The notes under the pieces were generated by a model, which ran no database searches, had not been told where the DNA came from, and was given only the letters and a program-made list of their open reading frames with translations. A stretch of 64,000 nucleotides of DNA from an uncultured Clostridia bacterium (GTDB lineage Bacteria > Bacillota > Clostridia > Christensenellales > Borkfalkiaceae), in assembly GCA_944367045.1 (NCBI GenBank), contig CALVWI010000009.1, forward strand, positions 1-64,000. The letters are read 5' to 3'. Positions 25,563-33,312 of the stretch are shown here, in pieces (position 1 is the first letter of the stretch; each line of letters opens with the position of its first letter). The position numbers and the translations under genes are program-made.

Positions 25563-26726
25563 ATGGCAAGAAGATCAAAGGCTTCAAAAAAGCGGTTCCT
25601 GCGCTTTATCGCCGTCGTCCTCGTCATCGTGCTCATCGCGGCGGCGGTATTCGGCGTGTATTTCTTCGTCATCAAGGGCAAGAGCTGGGACGACTTCAAG
25701 GCGCTCTTCCAAAAGCCCACAAAGGAGCCTCAAACCCCTCCCGCGACGGGCACCATCGAGACGGGGGAGCTTTCCATCAACTTCCTCGAGCTCGGCAACA
25801 AGTACACGGGCGACAGTACACTCATCAAGATCGGAGATACCGAGGTGCTCATCGACGCGGGCTCCAGAAAGGGCTCGGCGGAGACGCTCATTCCCGCCAT
25901 CTCCGAGTACTGCACGGACGGCGTCCTCGAGTACGTCATCGCGACGCACGCCGACCAGGACCACATCGCCGCCTTCGTGGGCACGAGCGAGTTCCCGGGC
26001 GTGTTTGAAAGTTTCGAGTGCGAGGTCATCATCGACTTCCCCAAGACCAACAAGGACACCGCCATCTACAACGAGTATCTCGAGGAGCGAGACAAGGAGG
26101 TGGAGGCGGGCGCCGTCTACTATACCGCCCTTGAGTGCTGGAACGAGACGGACGGGGCATCCCGCAGCTACACCCTCGCGGAGGGCGTGACGATGAACTT
26201 CCTCTATCAGAAGTTCTACGAGGAACATGCCTCGGACGAGAACAACTATTCCGTCTGTATGCTGCTTCAACAGGGCGACTACAACTACCTCTTCACGGGA
26301 GACCTCGAGGAGGAAGGGGAGGCGTCGCTCGTGGAGAGCAATCAATTGCCGCAGTGCAAGCTCTTCAAGGGCGGCCACCACGGCAGCAAGACGTCCTCGA
26401 CGGAGGCGCTTCTCTCCGTCATCCGCCCCGAGATCGTGTGCGTGTGCTGCTGCGCGGGTTCGCCCGAGTACACCACCAACAACGACAACACCTTCCCCAC
26501 GCAGGCCATGATCGACCGCGTCTCCAAGTACACCGACCAAATCTATGTGACGACGCTTGCGACGAACGTCGACTGGGAGGAGGAGAGCTGGGACTATACC
26601 TCCATGAATGGCACCATTACATACGTTTCGGACGGCAAGGAGTGGTCGATCTCGGGCAGCAACAATTCGACCATTTTAAAGGACACCGAGTGGTTCAAGG
26701 AGAACAGGGTCTGGAACGGCGAATGA
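25563..26726 (+). CDS. Membrane-anchored metallo-beta-lactamase-fold hydrolase (ComEC-like domain)
   Basis: The 387-residue protein has a basic N-terminus (ARRSKASKKRF), one membrane segment near residues 13-35, and an extracellular MBL domain. The metal motif is THADQDH (His129, Asp131, Asp133, His134), the HxDxDH form of ComEC-type hydrolases. LFTGDLEEEGEA supplies a later metal ligand and KGGHHGSKTSS closes the site. Free-standing ComEC-like MBL proteins are common in Clostridia and may act on extracellular nucleic acid or phosphodiesters. It is followed by a terminator. Confidence 0.8.
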   Translation: MARRSKASKKRFLRFIAVVLVIVLIAAAVFGVYFFVIKGKSWDDFKALFQKPTKEPQTPPATGTIETGELSINFLELGNKYTGDSTLIKIGDTEVLIDAGSRKGSAETLIPAISEYCTDGVLEYVIATHADQDHIAAFVGTSEFPGVFESFECEVIIDFPKTNKDTAIYNEYLEERDKEVEAGAVYYTALECWNETDGASRSYTLAEGVTMNFLYQKFYEEHASDENNYSVCMLLQQGDYNYLFTGDLEEEGEASLVESNQLPQCKLFKGGHHGSKTSSTEALLSVIRPEIVCVCCCAGSPEYTTNNDNTFPTQAMIDRVSKYTDQIYVTTLATNVDWEEESWDYTSMNGTITYVSDGKEWSISGSNNSTILKDTEWFKENRVWNGE

Positions 26727-26760
26727 GCCGCCGATAACTGCATCGAGGCGCATTTGAGAG

Positions 26761-26790
26761 GGCTCCCCGCGAAAAGGGGAGCTCCTTTTC
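26761..26790 (+). terminator. Terminator after the MBL-fold gene
   Basis: GCTCCCC pairs with GGGGAGC, and TCCTTTTCTC follows. Confidence 0.7.
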
Positions 26791-26871
26791 TCTATTTCGA
26801 CAAAACACCCCGAAATATGTTCTCTCATTTTTAGTATGCTTGGAGAAAAGGTGCGCGCGAGGTAGTTATCA

Positions 26872-27633
26872 ATGGCAAGAAAGATCGTGGTCACATCGGG
26901 GAAGGGGGGAGTCGGCAAGACGACCGTCACCGCCAACCTCGGGGTACAGCTCGCAAAGAACGGATGCCGCGTCGTCGTCTGCGACCTCGACTTCGGCCTC
27001 AACAACGTGGACGTCGTCTTGGGCGTGGAGAACCTCTCGAGTTTCGACGTCATCGACGCCATCGAGGGCCGCTGCCGCCCCAAACAGGCGCTCGTCCGCC
27101 ATCCGCACTATCCCACCCTCTACTCCCTGGCGAGCAACCGCATCTCCGACCGCTATGTCTCCCCGCAGGCCGTCAGGCTCATCCTGGACACCCTCGCGCC
27201 ACAGTTCGACTATATCCTCATCGACTCGCCCGCGGGCATCGACGAGGGCTTTCACCGCGCCGTGGCGTGTGCGGAAGAGGCGCTGCTCGTCACCACGCCG
27301 CACATCTCCGCGCTCCGCGACGCCGACCGCGTGGGCAATATGCTCAAAGGATATCGTCTCTCGCGCATCGGGCTCGTCGTCAACATGGTGCGCAGCGACC
27401 TCGTACGTCGCGGGGAGATCCTGACGCCCGAGGAGATCGCGAAGGCACTCCGCATCCCGCTCACGGCCATCGTGCCCGAGGAGGACAAGATCTTTTTGGA
27501 GAACGTTGCCGACCGCGTCAAGGCGTTCAAACAGCTTGCGAATTTCTACATGGGCGCAGCGCCCGAGGAAGAGACGGAGAAGAAGTACACGGGACTTTTA
27601 GGCGCGTTTTTGCGCGGACTCAAAAAGAGCTGA
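26872..27633 (+). CDS. minD: Septum site-determining ATPase MinD
   Basis: The 253-residue ParA/MinD ATPase has the deviant Walker A GKGGVGKTT near residues 10-18, the switch I region VCDLDFGLNNVDVVLG near 38-53, and ILIDSPAGI (Walker B) near 115. The C-terminus is a short basic-hydrophobic helix, LLGAFLRGLKKS, that would bind the membrane. MinD positions the division site together with MinC and MinE. A MinE-like gene follows after 9 bases, but no minC is present in the window. Confidence 0.92.
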   Translation: MARKIVVTSGKGGVGKTTVTANLGVQLAKNGCRVVVCDLDFGLNNVDVVLGVENLSSFDVIDAIEGRCRPKQALVRHPHYPTLYSLASNRISDRYVSPQAVRLILDTLAPQFDYILIDSPAGIDEGFHRAVACAEEALLVTTPHISALRDADRVGNMLKGYRLSRIGLVVNMVRSDLVRRGEILTPEEIAKALRIPLTAIVPEEDKIFLENVADRVKAFKQLANFYMGAAPEEETEKKYTGLLGAFLRGLKKS

Positions 27634-27642
27634 GGTGAGCAT

Positions 27643-27873
27643 ATGCGAAGTGAAGTGACCAAGGAGAGGCTGAAGAACATTCTACACGCCGATAAAGAGG
27701 AGATGAACGAGGTGACGCGCGAGGCGTGCGTTGCGGACTTTTCGCGCGTTGCGGGGGAGTACTTCGAACCCGAGGGGGAGGTCACGATGAGCATGCACCG
27801 CGGCCGCAGTTCCTACGAAGTGACCGTCACCTTTCGTGCAAATCGTGTGAAAAATTTCTCGCTTGTCAAGTGA
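27643..27873 (+). CDS. minE: MinE-like cell division topological specificity factor
   Basis: The 76-residue product is the size of MinE and is cotranscribed with minD. Residues 1-35 form a predicted helix (KERLKNILHADKEEM), where MinE stimulates the MinD ATPase. Residues 40-75 read as beta strands (GEVTMSMHRGRSSYEVTVTF), as in the MinE dimer domain. Sequence similarity is modest, so the call leans on size, layout and position. Confidence 0.72.
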   Translation: MRSEVTKERLKNILHADKEEMNEVTREACVADFSRVAGEYFEPEGEVTMSMHRGRSSYEVTVTFRANRVKNFSLVK

Positions 27874-27888
27874 AAAGCATGAACTTTG

Positions 27889-27917
27889 TTGACAAAGGCA
27901 ACGGTTTTTGGTAAAAT
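27889..27917 (+). promoter_or_regulatory. Promoter of the DegV gene
   Basis: TTGACA (27889-27894) and TAAAAT (27912-27917) are 17 bases apart, with the start codon 66 bases after the -10 box. Confidence 0.7.
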
Positions 27918-27982
27918 ATGGAGTACGTTTGAGCGAACAGCATTCTCAAACGCCCAAATCTAAACTAAGGACGGAGAGCAAG

Positions 27983-28852
27983 ATGAGAAACTTTGCGATC
28001 GTGACCGATTCCGCCTCCGATCTTCCCGCGGAATATTTCAAAGAACATGACATTGCCTGCGTCGACCTCGGCTTCATGCTCGACGGCGTCACCTACGGCG
28101 GCACGAGCGGCAACCAGATGGACGTCAAGGTGTTTTACGACAAGCTGCGCTCTGGCGCCATGCCAACGACCTTCCAGGTGACGCCCGACCAGGCGCGCCA
28201 GACCATCGAACCGCTCGTAAAAGCGGGGCAGGATGTGCTCGTCCTCGCCTTCTCCTCGGGCCTTTCGGGGACGGCGAACAGTTTTGCGATCGCCGTGCGA
28301 GACCTCATGGAGGACTACAAGGGCCGCCACATCGAAGTCGTCGACTCGCTGTGCGCCTCCCTCGGCGAGGGCCTGTTCGTCGACTATGTCGTGAAAAAAG
28401 CCGACGAGGGCGTCAGCCTCAAGGAGGCCCGCGACTATGCCGAGGGCTTAAAGCAGCACATCTGCCACTTCTTCACGGTGGATAATCTCTTCCACTTGAA
28501 GCGCGGCGGGAGAGTTTCCGCAGCGACGGCCGTCGTGGGGACGATGCTCAACATCAAGCCCGTGCTGCACGTCGACCACGAGGGGCACCTCATCGCCATC
28601 GGCAAGGCGATGGGCAGAAAGAAGTCCATCTCGGCGCTCGTCGACCACATGAAGGAGCTGCAGACGATGGGGGAGAACGATCCCATCTTCATCAGCCACG
28701 GCGATTGCATGGACGACGTGAATTACCTGATCTCCCTGTTGAAGGCGAACTTCCCGGGGCATGAGATCAAGGTGAACTACGTCGGGAATGTCATCGGCAC
28801 GCACTCGGGAGCGGGCACGCTGGCGCTGTTCTTCCTTGGCTCGCACCGTTGA
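27983..28852 (+). CDS. DegV family fatty-acid-binding protein
   Basis: I start at 27983, an ATG with GGAGA in front; the open frame extends 75 bases further upstream without a ribosome site. The 289-residue protein has the DegV pattern: FAIVTDSASDLPAEYF at the N-terminus, GAMPTTFQVTPDQ near 60, LAFSSGLSGTANS near 90 and NPDSLxxLKRGGR-like LFHLKRGGRVS near 170. The C-terminus holds VGNVIGTHSGAGTLALFF. DegV proteins bind fatty acids and act as FakB subunits that present them to the kinase FakA. No fakA gene is visible here. Confidence 0.92.
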   Translation: MRNFAIVTDSASDLPAEYFKEHDIACVDLGFMLDGVTYGGTSGNQMDVKVFYDKLRSGAMPTTFQVTPDQARQTIEPLVKAGQDVLVLAFSSGLSGTANSFAIAVRDLMEDYKGRHIEVVDSLCASLGEGLFVDYVVKKADEGVSLKEARDYAEGLKQHICHFFTVDNLFHLKRGGRVSAATAVVGTMLNIKPVLHVDHEGHLIAIGKAMGRKKSISALVDHMKELQTMGENDPIFISHGDCMDDVNYLISLLKANFPGHEIKVNYVGNVIGTHSGAGTLALFFLGSHR

Positions 28853-28902
28853 GAGGGGACGGAAATTGAAGAAAACGGCTCCCTGCGTGGGGGAGCCGAC
28901 AC

Positions 28903-28990
28903 GGAAGGATGGCGGAGCGGTCGAACGCGGCGGTCTTGAAAACCGTTGAGGGTCACACCTCCGGGGGTTCGAATCCCTCTCCTTCCGCCA
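28903..28990 (+). tRNA. tRNA-Ser(TGA)
   Basis: GGAAGGA pairs with TCCTTCC, followed by G and CCA. The anticodon loop CTTGAAA gives TGA (Ser). A long variable arm (GAGGGTCACACCTCC) and the T arm GGGTTCGAATCCC are present. A hairpin CGGCTCC/GGAGCCG lies just upstream. Confidence 0.96.
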
Positions 28991-28991
28991 C

Positions 28992-29027
28992 AAAAATAAG
29001 GGTTGGCTTTTGCCAACCCTTATTTTT
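28992..29027 (+). terminator. Terminator after tRNA-Ser
   Basis: AAAAATAAGGGTTGGC pairs exactly with GCCAACCCTTATTTTT around TTTT. It would work on both strands. Confidence 0.85.
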
Positions 29028-29040
29028 GTCTGACCGAATA

Positions 29041-29299
29041 CGGAGAGGGATTTGAGGGTGGAGGCGGTTGCGGTGAGCAACCGGTTTGCGGCAGAAGGGT
29101 ACGTTGCCGAAAAGGATAATACGCAAACTAAACAGCCCGGTGGGCTGTTTACCGGGGCGCGCCTCGTCGCTGCAACTCTCGCCTTTAAGGCAGTTTGCTG
29201 ACGCAAACTGCCCGGTTAGCGCGGGTGCAGCTCCTCTTCCCACAAAATCTTGCTGCGCAATCTTTTGTGGGAGCCCTTATAATCGCAAATCCCTCTCCG
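29041..29299. repeat. Repeat-dense spacer bounded by a 14-bp inverted repeat
   Basis: CGGAGAGGGATTTG (29041-29054) is exactly complementary to CAAATCCCTCTCCG (29286-29299). Between them are four perfect hairpins: GGTTGC/GCAACC (29066-29082), AAACAGCCC/GGGCTGTTT (29130-29150), GGCAGTTTGC/GCAAACTGCC (29189-29212) and CCCACAAAA/TTTTGTGGG (29239-29271). The 389-base gap to the next gene has no supported coding sequence. The layout is MITE-like and resembles the repeat region next to tRNA-Leu. Confidence 0.65.
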
Positions 29300-29370
29300 C
29301 GTCGGTGCAATTCTCGCATATAAGGCGCAAATAAACTTTGCGGCGGGAGGGGGATCAAGGTAATGAAAGA

Positions 29371-29404
29371 GCGGCGGGCGGGCCCATTCGGGCCCGCCCG
29401 CCGC
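29371..29404 (-). terminator. Terminator of the feo operon
   Basis: GCGGCGGGCGGGCCC is exactly complementary to GGGCCCGCCCGCCGC around ATTC. On the minus strand the T-rich TCTTTCATT follows. Confidence 0.7.
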
Positions 29405-29417
29405 ATAAAAACAAAGC

Positions 29418-29618
29418 TTACTTCTTATCGCACCGCTCGTCCTTCTTGTAAGGGCAGGACGTGCAGCCTCCGCAGCAGCTTTTGCCCTTCTTCTTTCTCT
29501 TGATCAGGGTGACGACGGCAATTACGGCGGCCGCCGCGATGAGGACGCAGAGGACGATGGTCACGATGAGTCCGCCGCCCGCCGCCGCGAGCAGGGCGTC
29601 TTTCAGGAACACTTGCAT
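29418..29618 (-). CDS. FeoB-associated Cys-rich membrane protein
   Basis: The 66-residue product has one membrane segment (about residues 17-40), a basic stretch KRKKKGKS, and a cysteine cluster CCGGCTSCPYKKDERC at the C-terminus. This is the known pattern of FeoB-associated Cys-rich proteins. It lies 9 bases after feoB in the same orientation. It probably supports ferrous iron import, with the cysteines binding iron. Confidence 0.85.
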   Translation of the reverse strand: MQVFLKDALLAAAGGGLIVTIVLCVLIAAAAVIAVVTLIKRKKKGKSCCGGCTSCPYKKDERCDKK

Positions 29619-29627
29619 TTTTTCTCC

Positions 29628-31673
29628 TTAAATGATGAGAGAACCCACCTGGTAGACGACGAAGGTCACCACCCACGCGACGATGAGCTGGAAGAACACC
29701 GTGAACGCTGTCCAGCCCCAACTCTTGGACTCCTTATGAATGGTCGCGATGGTCGCGGCGCAGGGGATATACAGCACGCAGAACACCATCAGGCAGAATG
29801 CGTTGAGGGAGCCGAAATCGAGGCCCAAGAGCGCCGTCTTGAAGGCCTCCATGCCCTCGGGCGAGCTCGCATTGACGATGCCGAACAGGATGGCGCACGA
29901 GGAGACGACGAGCTCCTTCGCCGAGATGCCCGCAATGAGCGCGACGACGATCTGCCATGCCCCGAGGCCGATGGGAATAAAGATGGGTACGAGGAACTTG
30001 CCGACATACGCCGCAAAGCTCGTTCCCATGTCCTCGACAAATCCCGTCGGGCCGAAGTTGAGAAGCGCCCAGATGAGGATGGTCGCGATGAAGATGGTCG
30101 TGCCCGCCTTGACGAGGTAGTCCTTGACCTTCTCCCACACGTAGATGGCGACGGTGCGCGCGTCGGGCATCTTGTATTCGGGCAGCTCGATGATGAGGTA
30201 GTTGACCGTCTTCTTCTTGTCGATGACGTGAATGACGGCACACACGGCGATGGCGACGACGATGCCGATGAGGTACATCGAGAAGGCGACGAGCATCGCA
30301 TACGCGCCGAAGAACATCTCCGAGAAGAGAATGTAGATGGTCAGCCGCGCGTTGCAGCTCATGAAGGGCGTGACGAGCATGACCTTGAAGCGGTCGCGCT
30401 TGCTCTCGAGCGCCCGCGACGCCATGATGGCGGGCACCGTGCAGCCGAAGCCGAGGAGCATGGGGATGAACGCCTTGCCCGAGAGCCCGAGCTTGCTCAT
30501 GATGCCCTCCATGACGTACGCGACGCGCGCCATGTAGCCGCTGTCCTCGAGGAAGGCGAGCGCAAGGAACAAGATGAAGATGTTGGGCAGGAAGGTAAGG
30601 ATGGTCCCCACGCCGCCGATGATGCCGTCCACGATGAGCGAGACGACGATCTCGTGCGCGCCGATGGAGATAAGGCCGCTCTCCGCCGTATCCGAGAGCC
30701 AGCCGAGGCCGAGCTCGAAGAGTGACTTGATGAGGTCGCCCACATAGAAAGTGAGGAAGAAGACGAGCGCCATGATGCCGAGGAAGATGGGGATGCCCCA
30801 GATCCTGTGCGTGAAGGCCTTGTCCAGCTTGTCCGTAAAGATGTCCTGGCGCTGCTTGTGGATCATGACTTCATGGATGATCTCGTCGATGAAGTCGTAC
30901 TTTTCGTTGATGATCTCCGACTCGTAGCTCTTGTCGAGCACCTCGGGAAGGTCGACGGGGTACTTCTCCGTGATCTCCTTGTCGCTCTCGAGAAGCTTGA
31001 TGGCGTACCACCGCTTGTTGGTGAGGTCGGGGTACTTCTCGTTGAGGGCGGCGATGATCTGATCGATCTTGTCCTCGATCGCGTCCGAATAGACCATCGC
31101 ATACTCCTTGTGATGGTCGTGGATGTGGTGGGACTGCGTCTTATGCTCGTGCACGAGATTGACGGGCGCGGCGCTGTCCTTGTGGTGGATGGCAGCGTGC
31201 AGGAGGGAGTCGAGCCCCTGCCGCTTCCTCGCCGTCACGGGAATGACGGGGATGCCCAGCATCTCGGGCAGGCGGTGCAGGTCGATCTCCATGCCGCGCT
31301 TCTGCACGATGTCCATCATGTTGAGGGCCATCACGACGGGCTTCCTGAGCTCGAGGAGCTGGAGCGTCAAATAGAGGCTGCGCTCGAGCGCGGAGGCGTC
31401 GACGACGTTGATGATGACGTCCACTTCATCGCTCAAGATGAAGTTTCTCGAGACGGTCTCTTCCATCGTGTAGGAGGTGAGGCTGTAGGTGCCGGGGAGG
31501 TCGACGAGGTGGATGGTCTCGTTGTGGTCCTTGATGGCGCCCTCGACCTTCTCCACCGTGACGCCCGGCCAGTTGGCGACCTTGAGGTTGGCGCCCGTGT
31601 AGGCGTTGAAGAGCGTCGTCTTGCCGCAGTTGGGGTTGCCGATGAACCCGATGGTCATTTCATTCGCGCTCAT
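29628..31673 (-). CDS. feoB: Ferrous iron transporter FeoB
   Basis: The start at 31673 has GAGGTGGAAG and overlaps feoA by 14 bases. The 681-residue protein has an N-terminal G domain with G1 GNPNCGKTT near residues 11-19, G3 DLPGTYS near 55 and G4 NMMD near 120. A helical GDI-like spacer follows, and then a membrane domain from about 280 to the end. The gates ALLGFGCTVPAIM and SCNARL-containing segments are present. A histidine-rich stretch (HEHKTQSHHIHDHH) near 190 is notable and may bind metal. It imports Fe(II) under anaerobic conditions. Confidence 0.95.
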   Translation of the reverse strand: MSANEMTIGFIGNPNCGKTTLFNAYTGANLKVANWPGVTVEKVEGAIKDHNETIHLVDLPGTYSLTSYTMEETVSRNFILSDEVDVIINVVDASALERSLYLTLQLLELRKPVVMALNMMDIVQKRGMEIDLHRLPEMLGIPVIPVTARKRQGLDSLLHAAIHHKDSAAPVNLVHEHKTQSHHIHDHHKEYAMVYSDAIEDKIDQIIAALNEKYPDLTNKRWYAIKLLESDKEITEKYPVDLPEVLDKSYESEIINEKYDFIDEIIHEVMIHKQRQDIFTDKLDKAFTHRIWGIPIFLGIMALVFFLTFYVGDLIKSLFELGLGWLSDTAESGLISIGAHEIVVSLIVDGIIGGVGTILTFLPNIFILFLALAFLEDSGYMARVAYVMEGIMSKLGLSGKAFIPMLLGFGCTVPAIMASRALESKRDRFKVMLVTPFMSCNARLTIYILFSEMFFGAYAMLVAFSMYLIGIVVAIAVCAVIHVIDKKKTVNYLIIELPEYKMPDARTVAIYVWEKVKDYLVKAGTTIFIATILIWALLNFGPTGFVEDMGTSFAAYVGKFLVPIFIPIGLGAWQIVVALIAGISAKELVVSSCAILFGIVNASSPEGMEAFKTALLGLDFGSLNAFCLMVFCVLYIPCAATIATIHKESKSWGWTAFTVFFQLIVAWVVTFVVYQVGSLII

Positions 31674-31890
31674 CTTCTTCCACCTCAATGTTCTTGGTAA
31701 TGTTCGAGCCGAACGCAAACCGCGTGCCTCTGAGGCTCACGATGAGGATGCCCTTTCCCTTGCGGTTGAGGACGTGCAGAGGCGTGCCCCCGGTCATGCC
31801 GAGAGCTTCCAGGCGGCGTTCGGTCTCAAAGGGCAGGTCGATGTGCTTGACCACATAGTCCTGCCCCTTCAGAGCTTCGCTTAAGTACAT
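31660..31890 (-). CDS. feoA: Ferrous iron transport protein FeoA
   Basis: The 76-residue SH3-like protein has LEALGMTGGTPLHVLNRKGKG in its middle, the FeoA core phrase. It is preceded by AAGGAAG. Its last codons overlap the feoB start, so it is the first gene of feoA-feoB-FeoB-associated protein. It interacts with FeoB at the membrane. No Fur-type operator was identified in the upstream 70 bases. Confidence 0.9.
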   Translation of the reverse strand: MYLSEALKGQDYVVKHIDLPFETERRLEALGMTGGTPLHVLNRKGKGILIVSLRGTRFAFGSNITKNIEVEEDERE

Positions 31891-32049
31891 TGTTGTTATC
31901 TTCCTTCGATCTTGACTGTTATCTTCCCTCCATTGTATAGCACTTTGCCCGCCGATGTCAAGAATTCGAGGGCAATGTGATCCCCTCGTGAAAAATATTT
32001 TTTCGTCGCGCGAGGCAGAGGAGGGGGAGAGGGCGCGACAAAAAGAAAA

Positions 32050-32069
32050 TCACCCGCCTTGGCGGGTGA
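32050..32069 (-). terminator. Terminator of the lacI-type gene
   Basis: TCACCCGCC pairs with GGCGGGTGA, and on the minus strand TTTTCTTTTTG follows. Confidence 0.8.
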
Positions 32070-32081
32070 AGAGGGAAAGTT

Positions 32082-33050
32082 TCAGTCGAGGAGCGCATCC
32101 CTCCGAAGGACGAGATCCTGCGGGATGAGCACCTTGCGGGGGGCCTCGCTTTGGGTGCAGACAGCCTCGCGGATGCTGTCCGTGAGGATGGCGGTGTTCT
32201 GCCGGATGGCGGAGAGGGTGCAGAACTGCAGCCAGCGGTTGTCGTCGAAGGTGATGAAGCGGATGCCCGCATGCTCGCGGTCCTTGAGGTGGGTGAGTAC
32301 TTCGAGGCCCGCGATGTTGGTCGCCGTGATGATGCCGTCGGGGCGGAAGGCGTCGATGCGCTGCGTGAGGACACCGACGTCATAATCGACGAGGGGGAAG
32401 CGGAGGATGTCGTATTCGGCGCCGCTCCCTTTAAGCGCTTGCAGAAAGCCCGTGCTGCGGTCGGGGCGGACGCGCTCGGATTCGAGATAGAGGTACTCGA
32501 CGTCGATGAGCAGCAGCCTCTTACACCCGAGCGAGAGGAGCGTCTCGGCGGCCTGACGGCAGCCCGATTCGTCGTCGTTGATGATGGTGTCGAGGTCGGA
32601 GTAGATGTCGCGGAAGAGCTGCACGACTTTGATGCCGTTCTTCTTGGCGACGGAGATGATCTCGCCGTTTTGGTCGTTGGTGGGGGTGAAGAAGATGGTG
32701 GAGACGCGGCTCGCGATGAGGGAACGGAAGCAGGTCTCCTCGTCGACGGGGTTCTCCGAGCTGAACGCGATGATGAGGTTCATGCCGTTTTCGGTGAGCA
32801 TCTTCTGGATGTCCGAGAGGATGCTGAAGTAGTACTCGTTGTTGCTGTCCGAAATGATGAAGCCGACCGTGCGGAAGTTGCGCGTCTTTAATTGCTGCGC
32901 CGTGGAGTTGGCGATGTACCCAAGCTCCGAAGCCGCCTTAAAGACGCTGTCGTGTGTCTCCTTGCTGATGTAACCGATCTGCCGCAGGGCACGCGAGGCC
33001 GTCGAGGGGGACACGTTTGCCCGCTCCGCTACATCCTTGATCGTGATCAT
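32082..33050 (-). CDS. LacI-family transcriptional regulator
   Basis: I start at the ATG at 33050, which has GGGAG at 8 bases; a TTG two codons earlier is less likely. The 322-residue protein begins MITIKDVAERANVSPSTASRAL, the LacI helix-turn-helix, with a hinge helix near 45-58 (NSTAQQLKTR). A periplasmic-binding-protein-like sensor domain follows. It is divergent from the GH32-like and importer locus, and two LacI-type CG-centred palindromes lie in that locus's leader. It is therefore the likely local repressor, sensing a sugar released or imported by the system. Confidence 0.9.
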   Translation of the reverse strand: MITIKDVAERANVSPSTASRALRQIGYISKETHDSVFKAASELGYIANSTAQQLKTRNFRTVGFIISDSNNEYYFSILSDIQKMLTENGMNLIIAFSSENPVDEETCFRSLIASRVSTIFFTPTNDQNGEIISVAKKNGIKVVQLFRDIYSDLDTIINDDESGCRQAAETLLSLGCKRLLLIDVEYLYLESERVRPDRSTGFLQALKGSGAEYDILRFPLVDYDVGVLTQRIDAFRPDGIITATNIAGLEVLTHLKDREHAGIRFITFDDNRWLQFCTLSAIRQNTAILTDSIREAVCTQSEAPRKVLIPQDLVLRRDALLD

Positions 33051-33175
33051 ATTCAAACTCCCATACTTTCGATTAAAAATTCGTATATTCAGATTATAAC
33101 AAAGAATGAAAGATTTGTACAGAAAAAACGCGGCGAAACCGCAAAAAAATCTCAGAAAAATTTTTCGGATTTCTA

Positions 33176-33204
33176 TTGACAGAATGCGGCTTTCATGTTA
33201 TACT
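33176..33204 (+). promoter_or_regulatory. Promoter of the GH32-like/importer locus
   Basis: TTGACA (33176-33181) and TATACT (33199-33204) are 17 bases apart. The leader to the first start codon is about 100 bases and holds two operator-like palindromes. Confidence 0.8.
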
Positions 33205-33214
33205 CATGGCAGAT

Positions 33215-33279
33215 ACAATCGTTTGCATATCGGGGACTTTCCCCTTGATAATTTTTTTGCCCGATGTGCAAACGTTTGT
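33215..33279. promoter_or_regulatory. Two LacI-type operators, 53 bp apart
   Basis: CAAACGTTTG (33269-33278) is a perfect CG-centred palindrome, and CAATCGTTTG (33216-33225) differs from it by one base. Their centres are 53 bp apart, close to five helical turns, which suits DNA looping by a tetramer. The surroundings are also symmetric: CGTTTGCATATCGGG (33220-33234) is nearly complementary to CCCGATGTGCAAACG (33260-33274). Both lie just downstream of the promoter, a repressing position. Confidence 0.75.
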
Positions 33280-33312
33280 ATATCCAAAAATAACCTGTTT
33301 TCGGAGGTAAAA

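Noticed and set aside
28971-29297. 11-base match between the tRNA-Ser 3' end and the spacer, considered as an att pair
   Set aside because: The match is too short and the stretch between contains no integrase or cargo.
29041-29299. Hairpin cluster considered as a CRISPR array
   Set aside because: The hairpins differ in sequence and there are no regularly spaced identical repeats or cas genes.
29086-29334. 82-codon plus-strand frame in the repeat-dense spacer
   Set aside because: It is made of hairpin repeats and has no ribosome site.
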